A stretch of 64,000 nucleotides of DNA from Bremerella volcania. GTDB lineage: Bacteria > Planctomycetota > Planctomycetia > Pirellulales > Pirellulaceae. Every line of letters starts with the position of its first letter. Position 1 is the first letter of the stretch. Under the pieces are notes generated by a model that was not told the origin of the DNA, did not search any database, and saw nothing but the letters and a program-made list of their open reading frames with translations. Position numbers and translations under genes: made by a program. This document shows positions 45,027 through 53,211 of the stretch, in pieces. The stretch lies in NCBI RefSeq assembly GCF_007748115.1, contig NZ_CP036289.1, forward strand, positions 1,984,001 to 2,048,000, written 5' to 3'.

Positions 45027-46040
45027 TTAGACGGCGGCCTGGCTGCGAACCAGAAGTTCCGCGATCTGAACGGCGTTGGTAGCGGCACCCTTTCGCAGGT
45101 TGTCGCTCACGCACCAGAACGTCAGACCGTTTTCGCAGGAGATGTCTCTGCGGATACGGCCGATGAAGACGTCGTTCTTGTTGGTGCAGTCCTTGGGCAT
45201 GGGGTACTCCCCTGCCCCGAGATTATCGACGACGGTGATGCCTTCGGTCTTCTCGAACAACTCGCGTGCTTCGGCCGGCGAGATCGGACGCTCGGTCTCG
45301 ACCATGATCGTTTCGCTGTGGCAGTTGGTCACCGGCACGCGAACGCAGGTTGGACAGACCTTGATCGAGTCGTCGCCGAAGATCTTCTGTGTTTCGTACA
45401 CCATCTTCATTTCTTCGGAGGTGTACCCTTCGTACTTCTCGCTACCGATCTGTGGAATCAGGTTGAAAGCAATCTGGTGGGCGAAGGCCTTGTTTTGGAA
45501 GGACTCGCCATTGAGCACGGCTTTGGCACCGTTGACCAGTTCTTCTTCGCCGACCACACCGGCACCGCTGGTGGCCTGGTAGGTCGAGACGACGACGCGT
45601 TTGATCTTACTGGCGTCGTGCAGCGGCTTCATGGCGACGACCATCTGCGTGGTCGAGCAGTTCGGGCTGCTGATGATCCCCTTGTGGTTCTTGATCGCTT
45701 CCGGATTGACTTCCGGCACGACCAGCGGCACGTCTTCTTTCATGCGCCAGTAGCCACTTTCGTCGACGACGATGCAGCCTGCTTGGACCGCCCACGGAGC
45801 GAACTCTTTGGCGGCTTCGTCTGGGGTGCTGCCGATGGCGATGTCGACTCCTTCAAATGACTCAGGCGTCAGTTCTTCCACCGTGTGCGTGGTGCCGTTG
45901 AATGTGATCTCTGTGCCAGCGGAACGTTTCGAAGCGAGGAATTTGATGGTTTTGTAAGGGAACTTGCGTTCCTCTAGTAACTGACGGATCAGTCGTCCTA
46001 CGGCTCCAGTGGCTCCGACAATGGCCAGATTCTCGTACAC
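45027..46040 (-). CDS. asd: Aspartate-semialdehyde dehydrogenase
   Basis: 337 residues from a GTG (46038-46040) with AGGAA seven bases upstream. The NADP-binding start is AIVGATGAVGRLIRQLLEER, the catalytic cysteine is C128 in SSPNCSTTQM, and VPVTNCHSETI lies in the C-terminal dimerisation domain. It reduces aspartyl phosphate to aspartate semialdehyde, the branch point to lysine/diaminopimelate, threonine and methionine. First gene of the asd-truA-glycosyltransferase-kinase-accA run. Confidence 0.96.
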   Translation of the reverse strand: MYENLAIVGATGAVGRLIRQLLEERKFPYKTIKFLASKRSAGTEITFNGTTHTVEELTPESFEGVDIAIGSTPDEAAKEFAPWAVQAGCIVVDESGYWRMKEDVPLVVPEVNPEAIKNHKGIISSPNCSTTQMVVAMKPLHDASKIKRVVVSTYQATSGAGVVGEEELVNGAKAVLNGESFQNKAFAHQIAFNLIPQIGSEKYEGYTSEEMKMVYETQKIFGDDSIKVCPTCVRVPVTNCHSETIMVETERPISPAEARELFEKTEGITVVDNLGAGEYPMPKDCTNKNDVFIGRIRRDISCENGLTFWCVSDNLRKGAATNAVQIAELLVRSQAAV

Positions 46041-46315
46041 GGGGAATTCCTATCGGGTTAAAACGAACTACCTGTATGGATCCTAGCGGATATCCAAAAC
46101 CTGCATTATAGAATCACGCCCCGGGACACATCAACGCGTAATGAGGTTCATTCGGGCGGTAGGCCGCGCTAGACTGCAAGTAGAAGCGTCTCAAATTCCC
46201 TGGTAAGTGTTGGCTTGATGGTGTGTTACTGGGATTCTGCCAGGGGGATGAAATTCTTTGAGAATTCATGCGGTTTTCGCGACGATTGCGTCGGTTTGCC
46301 CCCCTGCTCTCCCCT

Positions 46316-47290
46316 TTAGGCCGCTTCGGCAACTGGTTCTTTGGCCAGTTTACTACGGATGTCGGCTTCAAGTTCTCTTATGATCCAGGGGCTGACGAAT
46401 GCCAGGTTTCCGATCAGCATTGCCAGGCCGAACGTGACCATGCCCATGCATAGGGCAATTCCCAGGTGAAGTGGAATCGCCATGAAGAGAACCAGCGGCC
46501 TTGTCAGACGAGGCCAAACCAGCGCGCTGTAGCTCAGTTCCCAGGCCAGCGAAACCTGGGTCATCAGCGCGATCAGCAGCGGGTAGCTGGCCAGCCAGGT
46601 CATGTCCATCGATTGGTATTCGCTATTGGCGACCGCGCCCCACAGGGCCGTCCCTTCCCACCAGGTGTCGCCGAGCAGTTTACCGGTTCCGGCGAACAGA
46701 TAGATCACGCACATGTGGAGCTGAATCAAGCGGACCGAGACGTTCGCCGCAGTGCTGGTCGTGGGGAGCTTGCGATTGGGATAACGCCACTTCTCGATCA
46801 ACCGATCCAGGCTGTAGGCGGCCCCTGCCCCGCCCAGCATCAGGTACATCGCCAGCATCACGTTGATTTGATCGAGCCCAAACAATGCACCGGGTGCTCG
46901 GTGGGCGTAGCTCACGGCGATGATGAACGTGAGGATGCTGGTGATGCGGGAACAAAAACCGAGCGTGAACATCAGCAGAATGATCAGTGCCGCGATGTGT
47001 ACCATCCACAGCATGGCCGGGTTGCCGTCGAACAGCCACAAATAGCTGAACGCGAACGAGCTGCCCTGGTGCATCCGATCGACCAGTTCGGCCGAGAACC
47101 TCCCCTTCTCTCCCATGAACCCTGTCAGGTCGATCGACCAGACCAGGTGCGTGTAGAACAGCATGCTGCCGGCGAAGATACGCACCAGCCCGAGCGTGGC
47201 GGGATCGGTCGGTTTGAACCAGAAACGATTCCAGCCGTCGCGGATGCCGGAGAAAAGCTCTTGCAGGTAAGTCTTGAGCATCTTGATCAC
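46316..47290 (-). CDS. HTTM-domain membrane protein
   Basis: 324 residues from the GTG at 47288-47290, which overlaps the stop of the preceding gene in GTGA; an ATG three codons later is possible. Many helices are present; the N-terminal FWFKPTDPATLGLVRIFAG leads into the first helix. This matches the HTTM (horizontally transferred transmembrane) domain first described in vitamin K-dependent gamma-carboxylase. The carboxylase catalytic region is absent from this short form, so its activity is unknown. It works with the protein at 47287-47952. Confidence 0.8.
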   Translation of the reverse strand: MIKMLKTYLQELFSGIRDGWNRFWFKPTDPATLGLVRIFAGSMLFYTHLVWSIDLTGFMGEKGRFSAELVDRMHQGSSFAFSYLWLFDGNPAMLWMVHIAALIILLMFTLGFCSRITSILTFIIAVSYAHRAPGALFGLDQINVMLAMYLMLGGAGAAYSLDRLIEKWRYPNRKLPTTSTAANVSVRLIQLHMCVIYLFAGTGKLLGDTWWEGTALWGAVANSEYQSMDMTWLASYPLLIALMTQVSLAWELSYSALVWPRLTRPLVLFMAIPLHLGIALCMGMVTFGLAMLIGNLAFVSPWIIRELEADIRSKLAKEPVAEAA

Positions 47291-47952
47291 AGGCGATCCT
47301 CCGGCTGAATGACGTACACACCGAGGACCACTTCTTCGTACAGACCTGGGTCGTTCAAGGGACGACCGTTGGCGACGTCTTCCGGCATGGGGATCGCATG
47401 CTGCACCATCACGATGCGAACCTTGGCCGCTTCGGGATGTTGGCGAGCGAGGTAACGCGAGATCGAATCGAGGTAGGCGTCACGCAGACCGGTGACCGAG
47501 CGGTACTCGGCATGGGCACCTGGCGGCGCTTCCGGCGGTGGAGGCTCACCGGGGAGGTTGGCCGTGTTGAACATCGACTCGCTGATCATGAAATGGCGAT
47601 GGTAAAACAACCGCGGCCAGTGCTCGTCGAGGTTGGGGAAGGTTCCCTCGCTGATTTCGTTGTCGGCTTCGTCCAGCAGTTCGTACCTCACCAAGTGGCT
47701 TGGTCCCGGGTTGGGAGCGAAGAAGCGATAGCCGTGACCGCGAAGGAACGTCGCGTGCAGGTATGGGGCCATGAACTGCTCGGTTCCCTGGGCCCAATAG
47801 CTTGATGGCGGAGGGGAAGCACAAGGTCCGACAAACAGTGCCACCAGGTGGATCAGCAGCAGGACGCTTACGAAACCGCGAAAGCCGGGGCTCCAGGTGA
47901 TTTTCGGAGCGGGGGCCGGTTGTTCAGAGGGTGATTGAGGTCGATCGTTCAT
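47287..47952 (-). CDS. Single-span membrane protein preceding the HTTM gene
   Basis: 221 residues from the ATG at 47950-47952; a TTG at 47973 is possible and neither has a clear ribosome site. A short cytosolic Pro-rich start, one helix (FVSVLLLIHLVALFVGP) and an extracytoplasmic domain with HGYRFFAPNPGPSHLVRYEL. That FFAPNPG segment is typical of the small partner proteins coded next to HTTM genes in planctomycetes. Its TGA overlaps the GTG start of the HTTM gene, so the pair is translationally coupled. Function unknown. Confidence 0.7.
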   Translation of the reverse strand: MNDRPQSPSEQPAPAPKITWSPGFRGFVSVLLLIHLVALFVGPCASPPPSSYWAQGTEQFMAPYLHATFLRGHGYRFFAPNPGPSHLVRYELLDEADNEISEGTFPNLDEHWPRLFYHRHFMISESMFNTANLPGEPPPPEAPPGAHAEYRSVTGLRDAYLDSISRYLARQHPEAAKVRIVMVQHAIPMPEDVANGRPLNDPGLYEEVVLGVYVIQPEDRL

Positions 47953-48030
47953 GGTATTCAACGTATCGACCAAATTGGCAAGAAAGGGTGCCTGAAATCG
48001 TGGGTGGTCAGGTCAGTCGATTTACAAAGA

Positions 48031-48072
48031 AAAAACCCTCGCCTGGAGTTTACCCAAGGCGAGGGGTTTTGT
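48031..48072. terminator. Rho-independent terminator after the TIGR03000 gene
   Basis: AAAACCCTCGCCT pairs with AGGCGAGGGGTTTT across a loop of about 11 bases. It lies 35 bases past the minus-strand stop at 48105, and A/T runs on both sides allow function in either direction. Confidence 0.85.
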
Positions 48073-48104
48073 TGTTTAGTCAAACTATTCTGGCAAGCTC
48101 GCTA

Positions 48105-49205
48105 CTAGAGCGAAGCAACCGAATCGGCATTGAAATCGAAGTTGATTTCACGCACGTCACCACCGGTCAGGTCGATGACCCTACGCTGGGTGATTGGCGT
48201 GCCATTGCGAAGGACGGTCACGACGATGTCGTAATCCTTCCAGGTTTCGCCCGGAGCCAGAGCAACGGTGCTGAACACACGCTGGGCACCCAGGGTTCGC
48301 ATTTCGTTACCAGCCAGGGTAACCGAAGCGTTCGCAGGAACGTTCAGGGTGACCTTGGTTTCAACCGGAGCACCCACGACTTGGGTTTCTGGCTTGGCTT
48401 CTGGATCGAGTTGGAACTCGAGCTCCTTCGCTTCGCCAGCGGTCATCTCCAGCTTCTTCACTTCGCGAACGAGGCGGCCGTCGATACGCATTTCAGCGCG
48501 GACTTCGTACTCGAACTTGTAACCTGGTTCCAGGTCACGCGAAACGAAGCGACGGACGGTACCGGTGCTCGAAGTGACTTTGTCGTTGACGTAGATCTTG
48601 GCACCTGCGGGAACGGTGACGTTGATGACGGCATCGTTACCACGGTAGGAAGCCGATTCAGCCGGAATGGCTGGTGGCATGTCCGCTGGAGCGTCCATTG
48701 CCGGAGCCGATTCGACTGGCGTGTAGTAGGTACCGCTCGAACCACCGCTGCTGCCGCCGCTCGATGCGCCGCTGCTGCCGTAGCTGGAGCTGCTGCTGCC
48801 ACCGCTGGAACCCCAGCTTCGCTTCACGCGATGGTGACCGAACAAACCGCCGCCGCTCGAACCACCGCTGGATCCCCAACTGCTGCTGCTCGAACCGCCG
48901 CTGCTACCGTAGCTGGAGCTGCTGCTTCCGCCGCTGCTGGCGTAAGCCTTTCTGGCTTGGTGATTATCCCACCAACGTTGGAACAGACCGCCGCTCCAGT
49001 AACCACTGCTGGAACCGCTGGATCCCCAGCTGCTGCTGCTCGAACCGCCACTGCTGCCGTAGCTGGAGCTGCTGCTTCCGCCGCTGCTACCGCCACTCGA
49101 TCCCCAAGAACCCCAGCCGGCTTCGGCCTGGCTCGTGCCCATTACCATGGCGGCACATGCCAGAGCGCCGGCCCACGCGAATTTTCGGCCAATGCTGCTT
49201 TTCAT
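48105..49205 (-). CDS. Exported Ser/Gly-repeat protein with two TIGR03000-like domains
   Basis: 366 residues from the ATG at 49203-49205. Signal peptide to about residue 30 (ending SQAEA). Residues ~32-160 are Ser/Gly-rich repeats (GGSSSSSYGSSGGSSSSSWG and variants) broken by WDNHQARKAYA and GHHRVKRSWG. The C-terminal part has two beta-rich TIGR03000-type domains. The first has VPAGAKIYVNDKVTSSTGTV and SRDLEPGYKFEYEVRAE; the second is a diverged version with VPANASVTLAGNEMRTLG. TIGR03000 is a planctomycete-specific domain of unknown role. Probably a cell-surface protein; monocistronic, with its own terminator. Confidence 0.85.
   Translation of the reverse strand: MKSSIGRKFAWAGALACAAMVMGTSQAEAGWGSWGSSGGSSGGSSSSSYGSSGGSSSSSWGSSGSSSGYWSGGLFQRWWDNHQARKAYASSGGSSSSSYGSSGGSSSSSWGSSGGSSGGGLFGHHRVKRSWGSSGGSSSSSYGSSGASSGGSSGGSSGTYYTPVESAPAMDAPADMPPAIPAESASYRGNDAVINVTVPAGAKIYVNDKVTSSTGTVRRFVSRDLEPGYKFEYEVRAEMRIDGRLVREVKKLEMTAGEAKELEFQLDPEAKPETQVVGAPVETKVTLNVPANASVTLAGNEMRTLGAQRVFSTVALAPGETWKDYDIVVTVLRNGTPITQRRVIDLTGGDVREINFDFNADSVASL
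48740..49115. repeat. Tandem-like DNA repeats coding the Ser/Gly region
   Basis: Short imperfect repeats built on CCGCTGCTGCCGTAGCTGGA and GCTGCTGCTCGAACC recur at least four times inside the gene at 48105-49205. Such a region is prone to slippage and length change. Confidence 0.6.
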
Positions 49206-49448
49206 ACCCGGATTCACTCCAACTACCGTTTTTCCAAACACGTGATCTGCTTTCGTTGCTAGGCTAGCACCACGCTGCCTTCCTAGAACTTAGCAAGTGT
49301 AGGTTTCAATTCAAGCAGAATGGGCAAAATTTGCTGAATAGATAGAATTCGTGGGCCTCTTGGTAGATGCGCGTAAAGTGCCTAGCTAGTAACGGTTTAC
49401 GCGCAGATATCGGCCTGGTGAAGAGGGTGCCGTGCCACACCCCCTTTT

Positions 49449-50672
49449 TTAACGAGAGGCCTCGATCGAGAGGTTATCGACGTACATGGTCCCCACCGCC
49501 CCGAAATTGGTCACGCGAAACAGGGCTTCACGCGTTGCTGGGGGCACATTGACCATCTTGCTGACCTCGTGCCAGTCGAGCGAACCGATGAACGGGCCCA
49601 GAGCCGCTTTTCCCAGATCGCGGCGTTGTTCGTCGTAAAAAGTAATCACCATCATGGGGGCCAAAGTCCGATCGGGGCCCAGTCCCATCCCTTCGGTCTT
49701 CACCCATCCGTTGATCTTTAGTCGCTGAACCTGTCGGCCATCGAGTGCCAGCCCTTGCAAAACCAGCGCGACACGACCCGGATCTTCGTTAGAAAGCTTC
49801 AAGCACTGCGTGCCGCCTGGGGAACTGGTATCTTCGACGAGTTCCAGTTGGCGCTGGTAGTACCAGCCGGGGACGGAGCCGTCTTCGGACAGCTTCTGTT
49901 CGAAGTCTCCATTTTCCAAACGTGGATTCGCCGGATCAGGCTTCACCTTACGGCGTGCTTCCGCTTCGCCGGTCATCGGCACGAACAGCGTCGGCCGCAG
50001 CGGTTGGGCTTCGAGCTTGCCATCTTTCTTGGTGAACAGAACGAGCGTCTGTTGGTAACGTTCGCCCACGGGAATCACCATCAGGCCCCCTTCCTTAAGC
50101 TGATCGACCAATGGTTTGGGGACGTTCTCGGGCGAACAGGTCACGATGATCTTATCGAACGGAGCGTACTGCGGCCAACCTAAGTAGCCGTCGCCAACTT
50201 TCGTGTAGACGTTGTCGTAGTTGAGCCGCTTGAGCGTGCGCGCCGCTTTGCGTCCCAGGGGTTCTTTGATTTCGATGCTGAAGACCTGCTTCACCAGCGG
50301 ACTGAGGACCGCCGCCTGGTAGCCGCTGCCAGTACCGATTTCCAGTACCTTGTCCGTAGGTTTCGGGTCGAGCGATTCGGTCATGTAAGCGACGATGAAC
50401 GGCGACGAAATCGTTTGGTCTTCGCCAATGGGCAAGGCCATGTCGAAGTAGGCCTGCTGGCGCTGATTGGCGGAGACGAACTCGTGCCGCGGCGTATTGC
50501 GAATCGAAGCGATGACGCGTGGATCTTTGACGCCGTTGGCAATGATCGCCGTTTCCACCAACTCGTTGCGAGCCGCCTCGTAAGGATCACGGGCCTGGGC
50601 CGTCGAAATCAACGGAAGCGAGACCAGGGCAACAATAGCGGACCAGATCGTCCGGCGATTCATTCGAGTCAT
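49449..50672 (-). CDS. pcm: Exported protein-L-isoaspartate O-methyltransferase with C-terminal extension
   Basis: 407 residues from the ATG at 50670-50672. Signal peptide to about residue 28 (ending TAQA). Residues ~30-240 are a PIMT domain with IGEDQTISSPFIVAYMTESL and the SAM-binding KVLEIGTGSGYQAAVL. The extra ~160 residues (RLENGDFEQ, GWYYQRQLELVEDT, WHEVSKMVNVPP) look like a carbohydrate-binding-type beta-sandwich. PIMT repairs isoaspartyl residues in damaged proteins using SAM, normally in the cytosol. A signal peptide implies repair, or another methylation, in the periplasm, where a SAM source is not obvious. It is divergent from the aldolase gene. Confidence 0.85.
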   Translation of the reverse strand: MTRMNRRTIWSAIVALVSLPLISTAQARDPYEAARNELVETAIIANGVKDPRVIASIRNTPRHEFVSANQRQQAYFDMALPIGEDQTISSPFIVAYMTESLDPKPTDKVLEIGTGSGYQAAVLSPLVKQVFSIEIKEPLGRKAARTLKRLNYDNVYTKVGDGYLGWPQYAPFDKIIVTCSPENVPKPLVDQLKEGGLMVIPVGERYQQTLVLFTKKDGKLEAQPLRPTLFVPMTGEAEARRKVKPDPANPRLENGDFEQKLSEDGSVPGWYYQRQLELVEDTSSPGGTQCLKLSNEDPGRVALVLQGLALDGRQVQRLKINGWVKTEGMGLGPDRTLAPMMVITFYDEQRRDLGKAALGPFIGSLDWHEVSKMVNVPPATREALFRVTNFGAVGTMYVDNLSIEASR

Positions 50673-50875
50673 GAGCTTGGCAGGGGTAAAAGAGGGAAAC
50701 TCTAGTAGGCCTACGACCTCCCATTATAGGTTGTTTATGCCCAGAACACGCCTATTTGCCCACTTTTTTGCTGCTCGGTCGCTGCCCTGAGAATCTCCGT
50801 CTGGCTTGCAACGGGCGGGCAGGAATCTGAGAATGTGGCTTTCCCCCGCCCCAGTCCCGCTGGAAAGACCGTCAC

Positions 50876-51673
50876 ATGCGTCACAATCCTGTCAAAGCGA
50901 AACTAAAAGCAGGCGAGCCCACCTTCGGAACATGGTTGTCGCTGGGCGATCTGTACGCCTCAAGGGTGCTGGCTCGGATGAGTTGGGATTGGCTGACATT
51001 GGATATTGAGCACTCCGCGATCGACTGGTCTCAGGCCGCCATGATCTTTGGCGCGGTGGCCGACGCCGGTAGCGTGCCGCTAGCCAGGATTCCCGATCAC
51101 GACCATACGACGATCAAGCGAACGCTCGACGCCGGTGCCTGGGGAATCGTGGCCCCGATGGTCGATACGGTCGAACAGGCCCAGCAGGTGATCGCCGCGG
51201 CCAAATACCCACCGCAAGGCAATCGCAGCGTCGGCGGCGGCATGCACGCGATGAATTTTGATGCCACGGCCGGCGATTACTACCGCCAAGCGAACGATGA
51301 GATCCTGGTGATTCTGCAAACGGAAAGCCCCTTGGGCGTTGAGAACGCCGAGGCCATCTATGCCCTGCCCGGCTGCGACGGCATCTTCATCGGTCCCAAC
51401 GATCTGCGAGCCCAGATGCGCACGTCGGATGGCGCCGACCCGACGCCGGAGGCACACGAAGAGATGATCCAACGCGTGATCGCCGCCGGAAAGAAGGTGG
51501 GCACACCGACCGGCATGCACACCATGGAGCCGGAGGAAGCACTAAAGCGGGCCAGCGAAGGGATGCAGTTTCTGGCGATCGGCAGTGATCTGCGAATGAT
51601 GACGGTTAAAGCTCAAGAGTCGCTTAAGGTTTTGCGTCCCGATGGGGATCAACGAGACCTGGCTCGTTATTAA
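50876..51673 (+). CDS. HpcH/HpaI-family aldolase
   Basis: 265 residues. It has the (beta/alpha)8 family pattern with metal- and substrate-binding motifs [42 protein letters not shown] (Glu ligand) and [13 protein letters not shown] (Asp ligand). Related enzymes split 2-keto-3-deoxy acids, such as 2-keto-3-deoxyglucarate or 4-hydroxy-2-oxoheptanedioate, with Mg2+. The sugar acid dehydratase at 5537 could in principle feed such an aldolase, but they are far apart. No ribosome site is evident. Confidence 0.85.
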   Translation: MRHNPVKAKLKAGEPTFGTWLSLGDLYASRVLARMSWDWLTLDIEHSAIDWSQAAMIFGAVADAGSVPLARIPDHDHTTIKRTLDAGAWGIVAPMVDTVEQAQQVIAAAKYPPQGNRSVGGGMHAMNFDATAGDYYRQANDEILVILQTESPLGVENAEAIYALPGCDGIFIGPNDLRAQMRTSDGADPTPEAHEEMIQRVIAAGKKVGTPTGMHTMEPEEALKRASEGMQFLAIGSDLRMMTVKAQESLKVLRPDGDQRDLARY

Positions 51674-51716
51674 TGCGGTTTGCTCGGTTAGAGTTTGGAA
51701 GTCTTAAGGCGTCGCG

Positions 51717-52268
51717 ATGACAGAGGCGGATCTCGAACGAATGGAAACGGAGTTGGGCACTGCGCTCCCCTCCGACTACCGCGAGATCCTCTTGCACTTT
51801 CCCATTCGATTTGACGCAGGCACGGCCGATGGCTTCTTATGGGATGACGTCGAGGCACTAATCGAGCGAAATCAGGAGTACCGAACCACACGCAACCTTT
51901 GGGGAACCGAACTCAAGCCGCTACCGGAGAAATATTTCTTCATTGGTGACGACAAAGCAGGCTGGCAGCATCTGATCGATACAACGAGTGAGCCCTCGAT
52001 GGTTTACACCATGGAATACGAAAGTATCGAGCGCATCTGGCCCAACCTGAATGCTAAGAAAGAGCACCAGTCGCTCTCAGAGTGGTTTCACGATTATCTG
52101 AAAAGTCTGCGAGACGATGGTATCGACATATCGGCAGAAGAGTACCCTTACGAGCCTGGGGGAGGTATTGCCGTACTGATCATCTTCGTCGTTCTGATGA
52201 CCGTAATCTTCGTTCTCGTCATGCTTGGGATAGATTCGATCTTCCCGTTTCTTCCCAAACCTACTTAG
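51717..52268 (+). CDS. SMI1/KNR4-family protein with C-terminal membrane helix
   Basis: 183 residues from the ATG at 51717, with AAGG eight bases upstream. It begins MTEADLERMETELGTALPSD, the SMI1/KNR4 fold signature, with LLHFPIRFD and YFFIGDDKAGWQHL later. A hydrophobic C-terminal helix (VLIIFVVLMTVIFVLVMLGI) anchors it to the membrane, which is unusual. The family often acts as immunity proteins to toxins or as scaffolds. No toxin gene is adjacent. It overlaps the end of the ABC ATPase gene by 8 bases, tail to tail. Confidence 0.75.
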   Translation: MTEADLERMETELGTALPSDYREILLHFPIRFDAGTADGFLWDDVEALIERNQEYRTTRNLWGTELKPLPEKYFFIGDDKAGWQHLIDTTSEPSMVYTMEYESIERIWPNLNAKKEHQSLSEWFHDYLKSLRDDGIDISAEEYPYEPGGGIAVLIIFVVLMTVIFVLVMLGIDSIFPFLPKPT

Positions 52269-53211
52269 CTGGCTCGGCCGCGACCTGTTGCCCCATCCCC
52301 TTGGTGAGGGCCATAAATGCCGATTCGAGGTTGATCTCCTCTTCGCGGAACAGGGTGATCTTGTGCCCTGCCTGGATGAGCATCGTCGGCAGGTCGCTGT
52401 AGTCTTCCGCTTCTTTCTTTAGCGTCACCAGCAGGTGATCGACGCGTGATTCGATGCTTTCAACGATGTCGGCTTGTTCCAGGACCTTACCGGCGGCGTC
52501 GTTGTCGCCCGTCACCGCGACCAGCAGCGTGGTCTTCTGTTTGACCTGCTTCATCACCTCGGCGACCGATGCGTTCACTTCCAGCACGCCGCGATCGATG
52601 ATGCCGATCTTGTTACAGACGTCGGCCAGTTCCGGCAGAATGTGGCTGGAAACGATGATCGTTTTCCCCATGTCGCGCAGACGCTTGAGCAGGTTCCGCA
52701 TCTGAATACGAGCACGCGGGTCCAAACCACTCGCCGGTTCGTCCAGCAGCAGAACCTGAGGGTTATGCAGCATCACGCGAGCCAGGCCCAGACGCTGTGT
52801 TTGACCGCGCGAAAGGGTGTTGGCGAACGCGTTGCGTTTGAATTCCAGGTCGACCAGTTCGAGCATCTCGTTGCAGACCTTGGCCCGCTCTTTCCCGTTG
52901 ATACGGTAAGCGGCGGCGAAGAACTCGAGGTACTCGATCACCTTCATGTCGTCGTACACGCCAAAGAAGTCTGGCATGTAACCGACCAGTCGGCGGATTT
53001 CCTTCGGCTTGGTATAGATCGAGTTGCCGCAGACGTAGGCTTCGCCCCAGGTTGGGTTGAGCAGCGTCGCGATGATCCGCATGGTGGTCGTTTTACCGGC
53101 ACCGTTGGGACCAATGAAACCGAACACATCTCCCTGGTTGAGATCGAGTTCAATACCTTTGATCGCGAAAAAATCGCCGTACTTTTTGGTCAGGTCGACG
53201 GTCTTGATCAT
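52261..53211 (-). CDS. ABC transporter ATP-binding protein
   Basis: 316 residues. Walker A GPNGAGKT is at 34-41, the signature lies in LSRGQTQRLGLARVML and Walker B in LLLDEPASGLDP. A C-terminal accessory domain of ~90 residues follows. The ATG (53209-53211) overlaps the stop of the preceding gene (ATGA), so the large membrane protein at 53208-55487 and this ATPase are made together. No conventional permease gene is next to it. Related ATPases drive ABC-2 exporters or gliding/secretion machineries. Confidence 0.92.
   Translation of the reverse strand: MIKTVDLTKKYGDFFAIKGIELDLNQGDVFGFIGPNGAGKTTTMRIIATLLNPTWGEAYVCGNSIYTKPKEIRRLVGYMPDFFGVYDDMKVIEYLEFFAAAYRINGKERAKVCNEMLELVDLEFKRNAFANTLSRGQTQRLGLARVMLHNPQVLLLDEPASGLDPRARIQMRNLLKRLRDMGKTIIVSSHILPELADVCNKIGIIDRGVLEVNASVAEVMKQVKQKTTLLVAVTGDNDAAGKVLEQADIVESIESRVDHLLVTLKKEAEDYSDLPTMLIQAGHKITLFREEEINLESAFMALTKGMGQQVAAEPAK

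Noticed and set aside
48740-49115. CRISPR-like reading of the repeats in the Ser/Gly gene
   Set aside because: The repeats are short, contiguous, in frame and encode Ser/Gly units, so they belong to the protein and not to a spacer array.
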